A stretch of 64,000 bases of DNA from Gracilaria gracilis (taxonomy: Eukaryota > Rhodophyta > Florideophyceae > Gracilariales > Gracilariaceae): contig JARGSG010000267.1 in assembly GCA_030374805.1 (NCBI GenBank), positions 1 to 64,000 on the forward strand, given 5' to 3'. Positions 1-11,856 of the stretch are shown here, one piece after another. Numbering within the stretch: the first letter of the stretch is position 1; the number at the start of each line of letters is the position of its first letter. The position numbers and the translations under genes were made by a program. The notes under the pieces were generated by a model, which made no database searches, was not told where the DNA came from, and saw nothing but the letters and a program-made list of their open reading frames with translations.

Positions 1-548
1 TCTAGTCTATGGAGCTCCAGTGGAGTTTGTTATTCGATAACAGTGAGCAGTTCGCGTCACATTTCTTCCAGGATGTCCTTTCCCATCCTGGACGTGAAGA
101 ACTTTTTTCCACGACTGCCTATCATCCCCAATCTAATGGGCAGGTCGAACGTTCTACCGGACTATGCTAGCTGCGCTACGTTTCTACGTGGTGATCACCC
201 AAAAACTTGGGACTTGTACACTGATGCGCTCACGTTTGCATACAATACACAAGTTCACCGGACTACCAGAGTATCACCATTCGAAATTAGTACTGTCGCG
301 AACTCCCCCGCTAGTGGCTTTGGTTGGTATCCCAAGCTACGCTGTAAAAATTCCCATCCTTGAGTAACTACCGCGAGAAGTGAAAACAGTGGCTCTAAAA
401 GCAGGTACCGCTGTGCGGAAGTCGATGGCATGTGCACAAGCCACGTACAAACTAGATTTCGACGACTGACTGCGTCGGGCGAAGCCTCCGCTAGTCGCTG
501 CCGGTAACTACGTGTTTGTACGCAAAGAGTACTACAACCCTGTGATCA
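1..548 (+). mobile_element. Ty3/gypsy integrase fragment (fossil)
   Basis: A broken piece of a Ty3/gypsy integrase. The stretch around 200-285 has the end of the catalytic core (WDLYTDALTFAYNTQVHRTT), and about 400-541 resembles the part leading into the C-terminal domain. Both match the integrase of the larger element at 6496-17889, on the opposite strand. It is cut at the window edge and has several breaks. No LTR is attached, so it is an isolated relic. Confidence 0.75.
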
Positions 549-839
549 CGTGATGGATCAAGATCTTCCTCGAGGAGTGGGCAGACCTGACTGTACGCAT
601 ATGCCACAATTGTGGCTGAGCTTCTTGATCTCTTCTCCTGACTCCTTCGAGTTCCATCCCGCCCTCTTGCACAGATCTAGGATCTCGTGCGGATGGGCAT
701 GGGTAAGCCGATGTAGACGATTCGCTAAAGTCTTTGGTCGTAGAGTTTTTCCAACTGAGTTCATCGGGTTACTCATTGTTAGTATTATCAGTGCGCGGGC
801 TCTCGCGTTATACGCGGAGGTGGAGTTGATGTACAGCTC
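549..839 (-). mobile_element. Ty3/gypsy integrase zinc-binding scrap (fossil)
   Basis: The minus strand at 558-776 shows the histidine/cysteine spacing of the integrase N-terminal zinc-binding domain (H...H, then NCGICVQSGLP). It lies outside the LTR pair of the neighbouring element at 840-4809, so it most likely belongs to a different, older copy. It is truncated. Confidence 0.55.
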
Positions 840-1070
840 TGTGCCAATTTATGCTCAGGCAAGGGAAAACGGCACAAAAACTCAGAGGGGAATTCTCTTC
901 CTCCTCTCTCGACGATAGTCCGTCGTCGTCATGCCTTTTTACTCGAGCTCTCCGCTCATCAGAACACTGTTCAATTGAACTTCTCAATTAAACTAACAGT
1001 GTTAGCCACGGCGCATTTTCAGTCTTAGCGGTCGAACTTCTACCGTCTAGATCTCAAGTTCTATAGTGCT
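840..1070 (-). repeat. 3' LTR of the 840-4809 element
   Basis: Direct repeat of 4579-4809 in the same orientation, with TG...CA ends. The middle contains an inverted repeat (aacactgtt ... aacagtgtt) around the sequence ttcaattgaa. Confidence 0.8.
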
Positions 1071-1116
1071 CAATGAGTCATATTACGTATCAAAACCAGA
1101 TACCGGTAATTGTGAA

Positions 1117-1600
1117 TCATTCTAAAGCGCAAAGACGCAGGGCACGCTTCTTCAACTCTCTCTTCCCTGCAGAATGTAGAAAATCTTGCACTACACCAGG
1201 AACATCTTCAAACAATTGACGGAGTGGCTCCCATGTGCCATCAATATCGTTAGGCAGTCCGTCCGATTGAACGAACAATTCGATTCCACTTAACCCATCA
1301 CGAGAATCCAATAAGCTCTCAACTCTTTCAATGATCCCCTCATTATGCTTGATAGCTTTCAGGAGTTATTCATTATGCTTGATAGCTTTCAGTAGTTCAT
1401 CTTCAACATATTGGCTGTCCAGATCTGTTCCATATGGTAATAAGCGATGCACATGAACAGATTCATTCTTTTTCGTGAGAATCTTCTTCACTACAAGTAC
1501 CCATTCAGATTTAACTTCTGTCATCCAACGAGGTCCCTTCCACTTGAATCGTAGTTTGTGCCCACCTTCTACAGCTTTTCTCACCAGGGAAAGCATGAAT
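1117..1600 (-). mobile_element. Integrase C-terminal part and chromodomain (fossil part)
   Basis: The minus strand carries the integrase C-terminal pattern (KLRFKWKGPRWM ... VHVHRLLPY) followed at 1117-1311 by the second half of a chromodomain (DGTWEPLRQLFEDVPGVV). Chromodomains at this place are typical of chromoviruses. Part of the element at 840-4809; broken. Confidence 0.65.
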
Positions 1601-2943
1601 GCCATCAGACAAAAGACAAACAGGAAATTATGATGATCTGTGAACACGATAATGTCCGTTCGGCCTAAAAGCAGGTAATCCATCTTCTTGAAAACCTGAA
1701 AGATTGCGTAACCTTCTTTCTCGTACTTTGTCCATCTTTACTGGGCCTCAGTGAACGCACCACCGAGAAATCCAGGAGGCTCATGCTCTCTGCATTTCGA
1801 TGGGACGATTCAACTGTTGCTCTTTTTATCTGGGTCACTCCTCCTGACCAGTAGCGCTCAGCAGCATCGGTAACCACGCATATATACATAACCCTCTTTC
1901 TCAAACGAGAGTCTAACGCTTTCACGTAGGCTTTCTTGAACATCCATGAACGAAGCTTCGTGGTCTGCTCCCCAAGAAAGGCTACGTAGTGGAACTCTTT
2001 GCAACAATGCCTTCTTGCGCTTTCCGACTTTCTTATAAGCCTCTTCTAACAGTTGGGTGAGGGGTTCTAGTCGTGCGGTCAGATTTGGGATAGCATTTTC
2101 TATCCATCTGCAACAGTGAACGAACTTGCAGAGCTCATTTTTAGTTTGTGGACATTCTAAGTCCCTGAAGGCTTCAATTCTTGTTGGATCCATTCATTAC
2201 CCATGCTCGTCAATGATTCTGCTACACCAACGAATTTCCTTCTTAAAGAAACTTGATTTCTTCGCGGAAACATATAGGTCCTTATCTTGACACACTTTGA
2301 AATAATCGGCTAAGACTTCGAGAAGCGCTTCTTCGTCTTGCTCATGCAGCGCAAAGTCGTCAATCCATAGCTCCAAAGAATCTCGCAACTGGTCGAAAAG
2401 AGGATATTTACTTCCTTGAAAATGCGACACCGCGTTCCTGATTCCAATCTATACTCTTCTTGAAGAGAACACACCGTCAGGAGCGACAAAAGAGCACTTT
2501 GCATACGAATCGTCATGCAACGGAAGCTGCCAATAACCAGAAACCACGTAAATAGCTGCAAACACTGTACTACCAGCGAAGTTCGGCATTTCTGCTTCGA
2601 GATTTGGCATTGGCCACGCTTGCTTCTTGGTGGCTGCGTTAAGTGGTCTGAGGTATATCGTCAGTCAAAACTTCACCTTCCTTTTCTTTGGAACGACCAG
2701 TGGGGCACACTGCCACTCTGCCTTGGTATTTAGGAATATAAACCCCATTTCAGCGAGCTGCCGTGTGAACATGTCTATGTAATTTCGATGTGGAGTTGCA
2801 TAAGGCCTGACCTTGACCTTTACAGGTTCACGCCCTTCGATAATTTCGACCCTGAGTGGCTCGACCTTGGCTGGTGGGGGTTTTTCCCAGCCTAAGCCGA
2901 AAAACCTGGCGGTACTTCTTAAACAAGTTTTGCAGTTGGGCAC
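1600..2943 (-). mobile_element. Reverse transcriptase and RNase H region (fossil part)
   Basis: The minus strand at 2665-2943 shows the entry to a Ty3/gypsy reverse transcriptase (KVRPYATPHRN, then AEWQCAPLVVPKKRK). 2197-2430 holds the catalytic WIDDFALH region and 1858-2193 the RT-to-RNase H connection. About 1600-1680 has an RNase H-like VFTDHHNF. Several breaks. Confidence 0.75.
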
Positions 2944-3202
2944 TTGCGGACGTCACTCCATTTGCTCTGGCGTCTTCAACTTGTTTCTTCAGAGCTGCTT
3001 CAAGCTCGTCTGGTTCATCTTCTCCGAGATCAATATAGACGTCTTCGTCTGACAACTGATCATCATCCGCATCTCCTGTACTGTGATATACTGAGTAATT
3101 ACTTGACAACATGGATACAATCTTGGGGATATCGCCAGCAACTGAGCTCTCTGTCACTGTGCTCAAGTCGATTTCCCCCTGCAATCGTGTAGCAGCAGCT
3201 GA

Positions 3203-3688
3203 TTAGTGTGTGCGGTTTTTCAGGCCTAAGGAATCCAACGTAGGTCTTCCAATAATGATGTGGTCACATGATACATTCATGATCCTCCCAAATGCATTAC
3301 GGATTCGCAGTTTTGTTCCATGCCTCACACCGAGTTCAAAGTCAGCTGTACACTTTTGAAAAGCTGCCAAAGGTTTAGCTTTCTTGTCAAACATATTGTA
3401 GAACTCTACATGTTTGAGTCTTTGTACATCACGTACACAACCATTTTTCTCTAACATCTTGAAGAGTTTCATGGGAATACAATTAACAGAGTCACCCTGG
3501 TCCGTGAGGACACGTACATGCGTATTTTTTCCAAATCTCACAACTGTTCCGTCGAACATGACTGAGCTTTCGTTACTACGTTGTGTCTGCAATGACCGTA
3601 TTTGCTTCATTTCCTTCCGTTCTTTTGAAACACGAGTAAGGATCTCTTTCTTCTCTTGTTCCGAAGAATTAGGACAGTTCTTTAACAA
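3203..3688 (-). mobile_element. Retropepsin-like region (fossil part)
   Basis: A 161-residue open stretch with an aspartyl-protease-like core (VRVLTDQGDSVNCIP), sitting between the gag end and the reverse transcriptase. The active-site triad is atypical. The call rests mainly on position and general pattern. Confidence 0.55.
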
Positions 3689-4578
3689 ATGACGTTTCCC
3701 AGGGCATTTGTTTTTTATTCCAACAAAACGGAAGCAAACGCTTCGGCTGGCCTTGGCTGTTCTCGTCCTTGGCTTCGGAGTCTAAATCTCGCTTCCGTGA
3801 CGTACGCCCTTTTTCAGAGTTCCGACTCCAAGAGTTCTTGATTGGCAGATTATCAATGTTGCCCTCATCTGAGCCCAATCCTCTACGATCCTGCTCGATG
3901 ACCTGTGCTTCTTCATCCAAACGTCTGGCATATGATCGGAAATCATCCTTATGGATACGTGTCTAACATTCCTTGCGAATCATTTCCTCCATGTGTTGCC
4001 GCAATCGTTTTGGCTGGGTGCGTTCTCAAAGATGTCGGATAGCTATCTCGGGACATTCATTAACTGCGGTAATATATCCTGGCATCACGCAATGCTTCTT
4101 TGTAGTTAACAACTATCTGCCATACTTGGCTTCGTGCATCGGATAGCTTCATATCCATACGAACGTTTTGAATAGTGCGTTCCCATTCGTCTATACGTAA
4201 TTTCTTGAATTCGATGTTGGAGTTCTTCTCCAAGCAAGACTTGAGCATCTCCTCAGTGATATCGTCAACTGCAGACGCTTCAACATATTTTCCATCAATC
4301 ATAATTTACAACACTGTGTCAGTGATTGAGGCTTTGTACGAAGTCGGTGTCATCGATATTCCAGGTTCCCTGTTCTTCTCAACAACTTTTAGCTCGTACA
4401 CCGTACGATCTTTCAAAAACGCTGAGATTGAAGGAACGTCGATGTTGCGCAGTAGTGGAGCTTCAAGTGCCACAATTTTCTACTGCGGCACTGTGGCAGA
4501 CTCAGCCTTCTTGGCATCATCCTCCATTGCCAATAACTCTTGACGGTGAACGTGAGTTTGTTTTTGCGAAGTTATAAC
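3669..4578 (-). mobile_element. Gag region (fossil part)
   Basis: Begins directly inside the 5' LTR. 4060-4302 is a charged helical capsid-like stretch, and the 3' end (about 3669-3720) has a cysteine/histidine run resembling a CCHC zinc knuckle. Broken. Confidence 0.6.
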
Positions 4579-4809
4579 TGTGCCAATTTACGCTCAGGCA
4601 GGAGAAACCGGCACAAAAACTTGAGGGGAAGTCTTCTTCCTCTCTCTCGAAGATCGTACGTCGTCGTCTTGCCTTTTTACTCGAGCTCTCCGCTCATCAG
4701 AACACTGTTCAATTGAACTTCTCAATTAAAATAACAGTGTTAGCCACGGCGCATATTCAGTCTTAGCGCTCGAACTTCTACCGTCTAGATCTCAAGTTCT
4801 ATAAGCTCA
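4579..4809 (-). repeat. 5' LTR of the 840-4809 element
   Basis: Partner of 840-1070. Differences are mostly scattered substitutions and a few 1-nt gaps; TG...CA ends are kept. Confidence 0.8.
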
Positions 4810-6490
4810 ATTAACCGCGGCCCAGTGTCGGTATCGCGTCTGATGGTAATCGTCGGCGGTTTTGACGAGAAGCCTGTGACGCAATAGCGTTGGAAATCGA
4901 GTCTTATCGCTAGAGGAGAGTCGTCCTCAAACAGGTCGAACGTGAGCTACGTGATGATTACGCATATCTTGAAATGATACGGTCTATGAGCACTTCACCT
5001 CCTTGGAGCTCTCGCAATTGTGACCCCAGCCTCTTCTATAGCGCGATCTAGGTTCGTGTGGGTCGAATGGAATACCCAAGGTCTCACATAGGCGCATCGC
5101 CAAGCTAATAACTCCAAACGACAGGGAACTGCCCTCGTCTAATATGTGATTCGGGTCTATTCCCGAACCTCCCGTCGAAAAAGGTGCTTAGGTCCGCCGT
5201 TCCGCGGTTTCCTATTGTTCTCGAATTTACCATCGGCATCGTTACGCTTATCCTGCTCTTGTACGCTTGGTTTTTCCGTATGGGAATTTATCGCGTTCGT
5301 CTTCTTGTTCTTCGGCGCTGGGATATTGGAAGTGATCACGCTTGCGTTTCTTCCCCTTTTGGAAGTCCTTGTTGGTATCCAAGTACGCTTTGGAAGACTC
5401 ATCCGGCTTGGCCTCTTGCCCCGGCTCGTGTCGTAAGTTCTTTCCTTCCCGGCCTGCCTCTTATAAGGCTCGCACGGCGTCCTGAAACCCAATGTAGGAA
5501 TACTCCTCTCCAGTATCGTGTGACTTCTGATGCTGTTTCATCGCTGCCTTCATGGCGCTGATACATTTAGAGCATTCGCTCTTGGTGTTATCGTTCATTT
5601 CGCTTCTTAGAGCGGCGTCAACGATCTTTTGAATGGTCTCCATGCGCGTCACACTCATGGGTATGTCGTCCCGACCGCTACCATCTCTGTGTTTAGTGGA
5701 AGCCATAAGGTTACTGATGATGTTTGTAAACGTCTGAGACAATAATCCGGCGTTTAACAGTAGAGTTATCCCAAAAATTCTGACCATCACTGGAGTCGTG
5801 ATCATAGTTAGTCAGATTAAGGTACGATAAGGCTGGACCGGAAAAGCGTTTTACGAAGTCGTCGATGGATTCATTCGCCTTGCGCTTACAGGCAGTAATC
5901 CGCTTGTACAAACCCACTATGCGGCGTAGACGATTGACAGAAGAGTCCGTCGTAACCAGAGTGACGATGTACTTGATGACAGAGGGTTGGTTGACTGCTT
6001 CTGCTTCATCTTCGTGAGTCTAGACGAGCTTTGCAGGTCGTACGGCCTTTTTGACCATATTTACTTTAGAGAAAACTCTAATGAATGATACAAGGTCACT
6101 ACTTTTTCCCTTGGCGTGGTTGTCGTTACCTGCGGCGCATGCACGCACATTTTGAGCCCAATCGAATACCGCTTCCTTCTACAGGTGTTTGTGCGTATCG
6201 GCTCGCAGCTTTGGTGGGATTAGAATATTGATCGGAGAGAGATGCTCTCCGGGGCCCATAACTTTCGTATGTCCTTCGGCGACTCAGTCGAATTTCATCG
6301 TAGCTTTTTGTAGGAGGGATGGTTCACAAGCAATAGTATCGGCACAAGAGGTCTACCAGGGAGCTGGAAGGGAGCTCCTGGGTTGACGCCGTGCCTTCAT
6401 ATAAGGATATTAGGGCGACCGTTCGGCTATTCATGACGGATAACTAGAGTTAACAGTAACCTAAAGTTGTACGTCATGGTGAGCTCGGAG
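4810..6490 (-). mobile_element. Ty3/gypsy gag-like remnant (fossil)
   Basis: The minus strand at 5711-5917 has the retrotransposon-gag pattern (ESIDDFVKRF ... YLN). 5157-5805 continues as a charged, basic gag-like tail. It lies outside the LTRs of 840-4809 and therefore belongs to another copy, possibly the host element into which that one inserted. About 5920-6490 has no recognisable coding. Several breaks. Confidence 0.5.
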
Positions 6491-6495
6491 TATAT
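6491..6495. repeat. Target-site duplication (left), TATAT
   Basis: The five bases before the left LTR (tatat) match the five after the right LTR at 17890-17894. A 5-bp duplication fits Ty3/gypsy integration, though the sequence is simple enough to match by chance. Confidence 0.65.
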
Positions 6496-7349
6496 TGTAG
6501 TGCAACGCCTTTGGCGGGAAAAGCGAAACTGTCACGAAGATGTTCGGCATCTTCCTCTCGGGGAGGTAGCACAGCGAACGGAGCACTCCGGGAATGACAC
6601 GACTAGCCGGGTGTAAACCGAAGTCAAACCGTCACGACGAGCGTCGGAGTGTACAGTGCGGACCGGGTACCGTGTAGGGACACGTGCAAAGAGCGGTCTC
6701 AAGACTGAGCCTGGTAAGAGTGGAACGGCGACGACACGATGTCGGACGGCGAGCCACGTGAGAGTGGGCAGTACAACAAACCCAAAAAGAGCCAAAGGGG
6801 TCCACAAGAGTGGGGATAGGTGCGTAACACACAAACGAAACCCAATACTAGGGCGAGTATACGACAGTAGTTGGGACTACACACACACACGCAGTGGTAA
6901 TACTCTAAGCGCCACAAGGGTGGGTAACTATACGTGAACAACGCGGTTGTCACTTTACTTGGAGGTGAACAGTCCGCGAAGGCGTGATAGTTAGAGCCAG
7001 GAAGCCCTTGCTTGACAAGGGTGATTTACTGAGGGAGCATAGTTCAACCTACTAGGTGGTGGGCTCGGCGCGGCCCCTGACAGTGGGCGCGCCGGCCAAA
7101 TAAAGTATCAAATATATCTAGTAAATACAGCAATGCTGGTGGCATCGCCTCCTGGGTATCCGTGCAACACGTGTTCCCGTCACGCCCGCTCGGCGGTAGC
7201 TCAGGCCGTGCATCCCACGTGTACAACCTCAAAAACCGTCTGAGCGCTACACCCCGCCAGCGGCGGTACAGCTCATATATCGACTCTACGCATCAATGCG
7301 AAAAATTCACTAAGTCCTCAAAACCTCCTCTTACGAGTGTTGTCCTTCA
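6496..7349 (-). repeat. 3' LTR of the 11.4-kb element
   Basis: Direct repeat of 17030-17889. Reads TG at 6496 and CA at 7349 on the plus strand. Contains a short CA-rich run near 6880. Confidence 0.9.
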
Positions 7350-7351
7350 TA

Positions 7352-7363
7352 TCCCCCTCCTTA
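7352..7363 (-). other. Polypurine tract
   Basis: The minus strand reads aaggaggggga two bases from the 3' LTR. This is where a retrotransposon plus-strand primer is expected, and it fixes the element's orientation as minus. Confidence 0.75.
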
Positions 7364-7607
7364 AGAGCGAAAACAACGCCGTGATGGCGGGTCAAGCTCC
7401 GAACGTAGGGCATAAAAGCGCAATCACGAGTACCTCGGATGCCCTCTTGCCTTGCGAAGACCAACCCGCACTACTTCTCAACACTCCACTCGCTCCTGCA
7501 AAGACCTCTACTGTTCCCAACAGCTCTCCTCTCGCTCTCGAGCTCCATCGAATCAACCTCCCTCCATCGATTCAACCTCCCTCCGACTCCCCGGGTTCCA
7601 AGCTTAA

Positions 7608-9345
7608 TGAGCGGTCAGCAACCTAACCAGGGATTCTTCACGGGTTTCCGGTCAGCTTCTCTTCCGCAGAGCGGCAATGCCTCGGGCGCATTTCAGTCGA
7701 ACAACGCCGGCGGCGGACACATTCACTTTGTCGGACAGGTGCCGCAGCGGCACGTCATGCAAGCGATGCCGTGGCCGACCTACGACCAACTTGTCGTCGT
7801 GAACCCGCACCTCAACGCGGTAGCCTTCCGGAACGCTCCGTGGTTCCACCCAACAGCCGTTTTGACGAGACACTCATCGCGTCATATGTCGACGGAAATG
7901 ATCGCCTTCCCGGTAACCTACCGTGGGTTGTCACCACCTCATGGGATTGGCGACGACGCATTTCCGTTCCGTCCAACGCGGTGCTGAGGCGCTCCGGCGA
8001 ATCACTGGCTTCCGCTCAGGCGGCATTGGTCCGCCTTGGATATGCACGGCAAGGCCTGGCGAACTTTGAGTTCCTAGTCCCTGATAACATCAGCTTCGAT
8101 CTCCGGTTGTACCGTACGCAAGGCAAGATTTCGTATTGCGACCACCTGGCGGGAATCGAAACATACTCTTGGCGAGGAAGACCTACTGTACGCCAAGCGG
8201 CGTCGTGTTGGATTCATCCTATCTTCCGAGCGGAGTTCCGATATCTTCGCCGGGAATCTCGTTTCGCGGTGGTTGCAGAGCTTCATCCACGATGAGCGGC
8301 GCGCACGTTCCCGATTCGGGTTTCTCGTCCCGTATCAGAATACGGAGATTAACGGCATCCGCCATAGCCACCGGCAGAGCCGTTACGTTCCCATTACAAC
8401 ATGGTGGGCCACGGTTGAAGTATGCCAAGGGAGCTACGTTGAGCTCCCCCCTGTCATTTACTACCTCGACTCCTACCTCATCGAGGATCCGTATTCCTGA
8501 CTGTGGTCCGTGGTGCTCACAGAATGGGTAGTCCGCACAGTGGCCTTTCTCTTATGGGAGGCTTACGACCAGTATCGACTGTGGTATATTCCGCCTCGCC
8601 TGCGCGCGGCCATCCGGGAACTTGACCTACGAATCCATCCAATTGGAGGTGAAAACAACGCCGAAGAAGTTCGTGGTTTGCTCGATGTGATCGACCGTGT
8701 AAATTGGGCTAGTGTGCCGTTCGCTCAAAGCGGACGCGGCCATGAGGATGGGGGTTTTGACCGGTCTCCGGGACGACGCACGCCATTGGCGGGTGACTTC
8801 ATCTTCTTCAACCCGTGGGAGGTGCAAGAGATAGCCGCTACTGAGGCGGCAGCGCTCCGGATGGCTCCGAGATATATACCTTACAGGCATCCAGTTGGGT
8901 TCGTCGACGCGGAAGACTTCTACCACGTCTACGGCGGTGACGACGACCAAATGATGGACGACGAGCCCGACATTGAGTCGAGTGACGAGGTCATGGAGGT
9001 CCAGCCTTCCGCTACGGCGGCGACCAACGGGTCGAACGACGCGGCGGCGCCGGTGACGAACAACACGGCTGCGCCGAACCCTTCAGGGTGGCTGAGGTTG
9101 TGGCAACTCTACCGGACGAGCCGGAGGTGACCGAGGTACTGGCGTCTCCCAGTGGGGGTGCTAACGAAGCCACGGTCATTGCGCAGTTCCTCCGCAGAGT
9201 GGGCTTGTCTGCAAATGTCACAAGTGGCAACCTCGACGCGATGCGAGACGCCCTTGCGGCACGTCTTGCTGGCGGATCCAATCCCAGTAATGGGAAAAGC
9301 GGCGACGGTGCTCCGGGTAGCTCCAACCAGGGAGCTGGGACCTAG
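7608..9345 (+). mobile_element. Extra antisense coding region in the chromovirus (broken)
   Basis: On the strand opposite to gag-pol, between the chromodomain and the 3' LTR, the plus strand is open in long stretches (7608-7987, 7771-8295, 8510-9130, 9088-9345). Protein-like features are a Gly/Ser/Asn-rich start, aromatic-rich middle parts, and an acidic stretch with an Ala/Thr/Asn-rich tail near 8940-9080. I recognise no domain. Antisense extra ORFs at this place are known in some plant Ty3/gypsy lineages (Tat/RIRE2 type), which is the nearest parallel. It has a few breaks, and chance openness of GC-rich DNA cannot be excluded. Confidence 0.5.
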
Positions 9346-9514
9346 TCTTCTCTTCCTCATGATTCCCGCTAATCGGCGGTGTCGTAGGGACTAGCCTTGC
9401 TGGACAATAAAACTACTTCCGTCTAAGACGTATTGCTTCCTTTCAAAAGTGTTCCTTCCTCTTCTTGCTTCCAGTTCTCCTGCTCTGCTTCAATTTCCTC
9501 CCCTTCGGGGCGCA

Positions 9515-9850
9515 CTATCCCACTTGGGCGTGGTCGATCGTAGCCGGGAGTCCCGTGAAAGTACGCCGATGGTACTGCACCACTTTAGATCGTGGGAGAT
9601 GCTCAGTGGGCTCGTCCGAGTTAGCCTTGGGTGGAAATTCGTACCAACGGACGAGATACTGTATGTACCCCATCGGGTAGTAAGAATGCCCCACGATGTG
9701 GTCAACTATAAACTCCTTTCGGAAGACTTCCCGGCCTTGCCGTGTTGTCACGACATCAGTGGGCGGCTGAGAGGTCTCTCCATCGGCAGTGGGTGCGTTA
9801 GGTGATACCGAGTGGTGTCCCCAGTCTCGCTCGCGCGGTCTTTTCCCCAC
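9515..9850 (-). mobile_element. Chromodomain at the end of pol (fossil part)
   Basis: Shows the chromodomain pattern EFIVDHIVGHSYYP ... YLVRWYEFPP followed by a TEHLPRS-type helix. Chromodomains after integrase target insertion to marked chromatin in chromoviruses. A proline/threonine-rich linker (about 9850-10680) separates it from the integrase C-terminal domain. Confidence 0.8.
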
Positions 9851-10682
9851 GGTCGGTCAACGGTCAAGCGTCTCGCGGTACCGTGAATCACGTTCCCGCC
9901 TGTCGGTGTAGCTCCTTCCCGTGCGGGGGTGCCTGGTGGGCGTACCGCGAGCTTGCGTGGTGGCGGCCGTTCGGACGGTGGTGGAGTACCTAGCCGACGC
10001 GGAAAAGTTGGCCGTTGCCAAGCTTCGACCGGCTTCGCCGTGCGTGCACGTGAAGATGGCAACGATTGGCTGTGAGTGCCCTGCGCCGTGGCGTGTTCCG
10101 CCTCCCTGTTTACAAGAGTTGGCGCAATAACTTGCGAGCTCGGGCCCCCGGTTGAAAGTTCGTGTTACACAACTGTGCTCCGTGTGACACGGGTGGGGCT
10201 CCCCTGCGGGACATCTGGCAACGTATCCACGGTGTGGCCCGCCTCGGGTGCGGTTGGATCTTGCGTTGCTGACGTAACTTCTCCGTTCACGAAGTGCGAG
10301 CTCACCTGCGTCTCGGGCGGTGTGCCAGTATCGTGAGCGGGGCTCCGGTCTCCGGGTGCCTTACTCGCTGTAGACAACGGCTTCGCCGGCATAGGCTGAA
10401 CTTATTCGGTGCTGTTCCGCGCTCCGGGGGCGCAACTGACGAGTCCACTGCGGCGTGTCCAGGGGGTGGCAACTTCGGTATACCGGGGGCCCAGGAGGGC
10501 TGCTTTGGTAAAGTTGTCCTTTCACTATCCCGTGTAGCACGTGGTTCAGCACGCGAAGGCGCGGAATTATCCATGCGATGGCGATGAGAGGGCTCCTCCT
10601 CCACCTTAGATGGAGCGGTATGGGGGTGGAATTGACGAGGCGCCGAGAGCGCGAGTAATTACGCCGCGTGGCGGGGACGAAT

Positions 10683-11800
10683 TCAACGCAGGACCAAAAC
10701 GGTCAGGATCCGATAAAACGGCAGGTCAGAGAGTCCCTTGTCCGGGTGCGGCAACTCTGTAGAGCGAAGCAAACCAGTGAGGCCTGTGGGTTTTGTCTCC
10801 GCTGTAGCGGTCGAGGGCTCACCAGTACTCTGGGCATCCGTCGGCGGGGGTGCAAACACCACGCGGTCGTGGGAGATGCGTTCATGATTTTGATCCATCT
10901 CGACAACGACAATGTCGGGTTCAACCGCAATCGTCTTGAACGGTCCGTCCGCGACGGGTGAGATTTTGGGGCGCTTCTCCTTGCCTCGGTTCCAGTACTC
11001 CTTACGGATGAAAACATAATCTCCTGCTCTAAGGGCCGGCGGTTTGGTTGATGCTCGCGTGTCGAAATCATGCTTATAAGCGGCTTGTGAGCGCGCCATT
11101 GACCGTCGTGCGGCGAGGACCAGCTGTGAAACTCAGGTCTTCCAGTCGTCACGTTATCCCTTTTGAGAAGGAAACTGATCCAGCGTAGGCTGTGTTTTGA
11201 GTGCCACAGGTAGTGGAGTACGAGAAAGAACCAGTTCAAATGGAGTAAGCCCCGTTGTACGGTGTACTTGAGTATTATACGCAAATGTTAGCGCATCGGT
11301 GAACAAGTCCCACGTAGTGGGGTGGTCAGCTACGTATGAACGGAGAGCGGCCAACAGTGTCCGGTTATACTGTTCAGCCGGCCCATTACAATGGGGGTGG
11401 TAGGTGGTCGTAAAGAGATTCTTGACGTCCAGAATTCTGCACACATCCCCGAAAAATCGTCGAGAGCGAACTGTTTCCCGTTGTCGGAGAGTAGGTTAAA
11501 CGGCGGACCGTAGACAAATGCCCAGTGAGTTAAAAAGGCTTGCGCCACCGTCAACGACGAGATTCTGCGCAACGGCACAGTACGAACAAGTTTCGAAAAA
11601 CGGTCCGTTATTACGAGTAAGAACTTATTGCGCCGCTTGGTAACGAGGAACGGGCCGAGAATGTCGATAGCTACGAACTCGAACGACGCCCTTGCGAGGA
11701 ACAGCTTCAACTTCGTCGCATGGCGGCGGAGCTTGACGCGATTCCGAGCGCACTCGGAGCAGAACCGCAGAGTTGCGTAACAGTCTACAGCCATTGCTGG
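10683..11800 (-). mobile_element. Integrase region (fossil part)
   Basis: 11330-11794 has the rve core start (DILGPFLVTKRRNKFLLVITD) and the second catalytic Asp region (LLSDNGKQF). 11154-11444 has the third part (FAYNTQVHRTTGLTPFEL). 10683-11099 has the C-terminal domain (AGDYVFIRKEYW ... GPFKTI). Broken. Confidence 0.85.
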
Positions 11801-11856
11801 CTAATAGAACCTCCTGCGGAGAGTAAGGTAAAGCTTCTTTCCACCCACATGGCCAC

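Larger units (their letters stand above)
840..4809 (-). mobile_element. Ty3/gypsy LTR retrotransposon, short broken copy
   Basis: A 3.97-kb element on the minus strand between two direct 231-bp repeats with TG...CA ends. Order on the minus strand: LTR (4809-4579), gag with a zinc-knuckle-like end (about 4560-3669), protease-like region (3688-3203), reverse transcriptase and RNase H (about 3184-1600), integrase C-terminal part and chromodomain (about 1600-1117), LTR (1070-840). No integrase core is visible, so the copy looks internally reduced as well as broken in many places. No target-site duplication is seen. The LTRs are about nine-tenths identical by eye, so it is not recent. Confidence 0.8.

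Noticed and set aside
840-4809. The 231-bp repeats as two independent small insertions inside one colinear gypsy element
   Set aside because: TG...CA ends, same orientation, and a gag start right next to the 4579 repeat fit LTRs of one element better.
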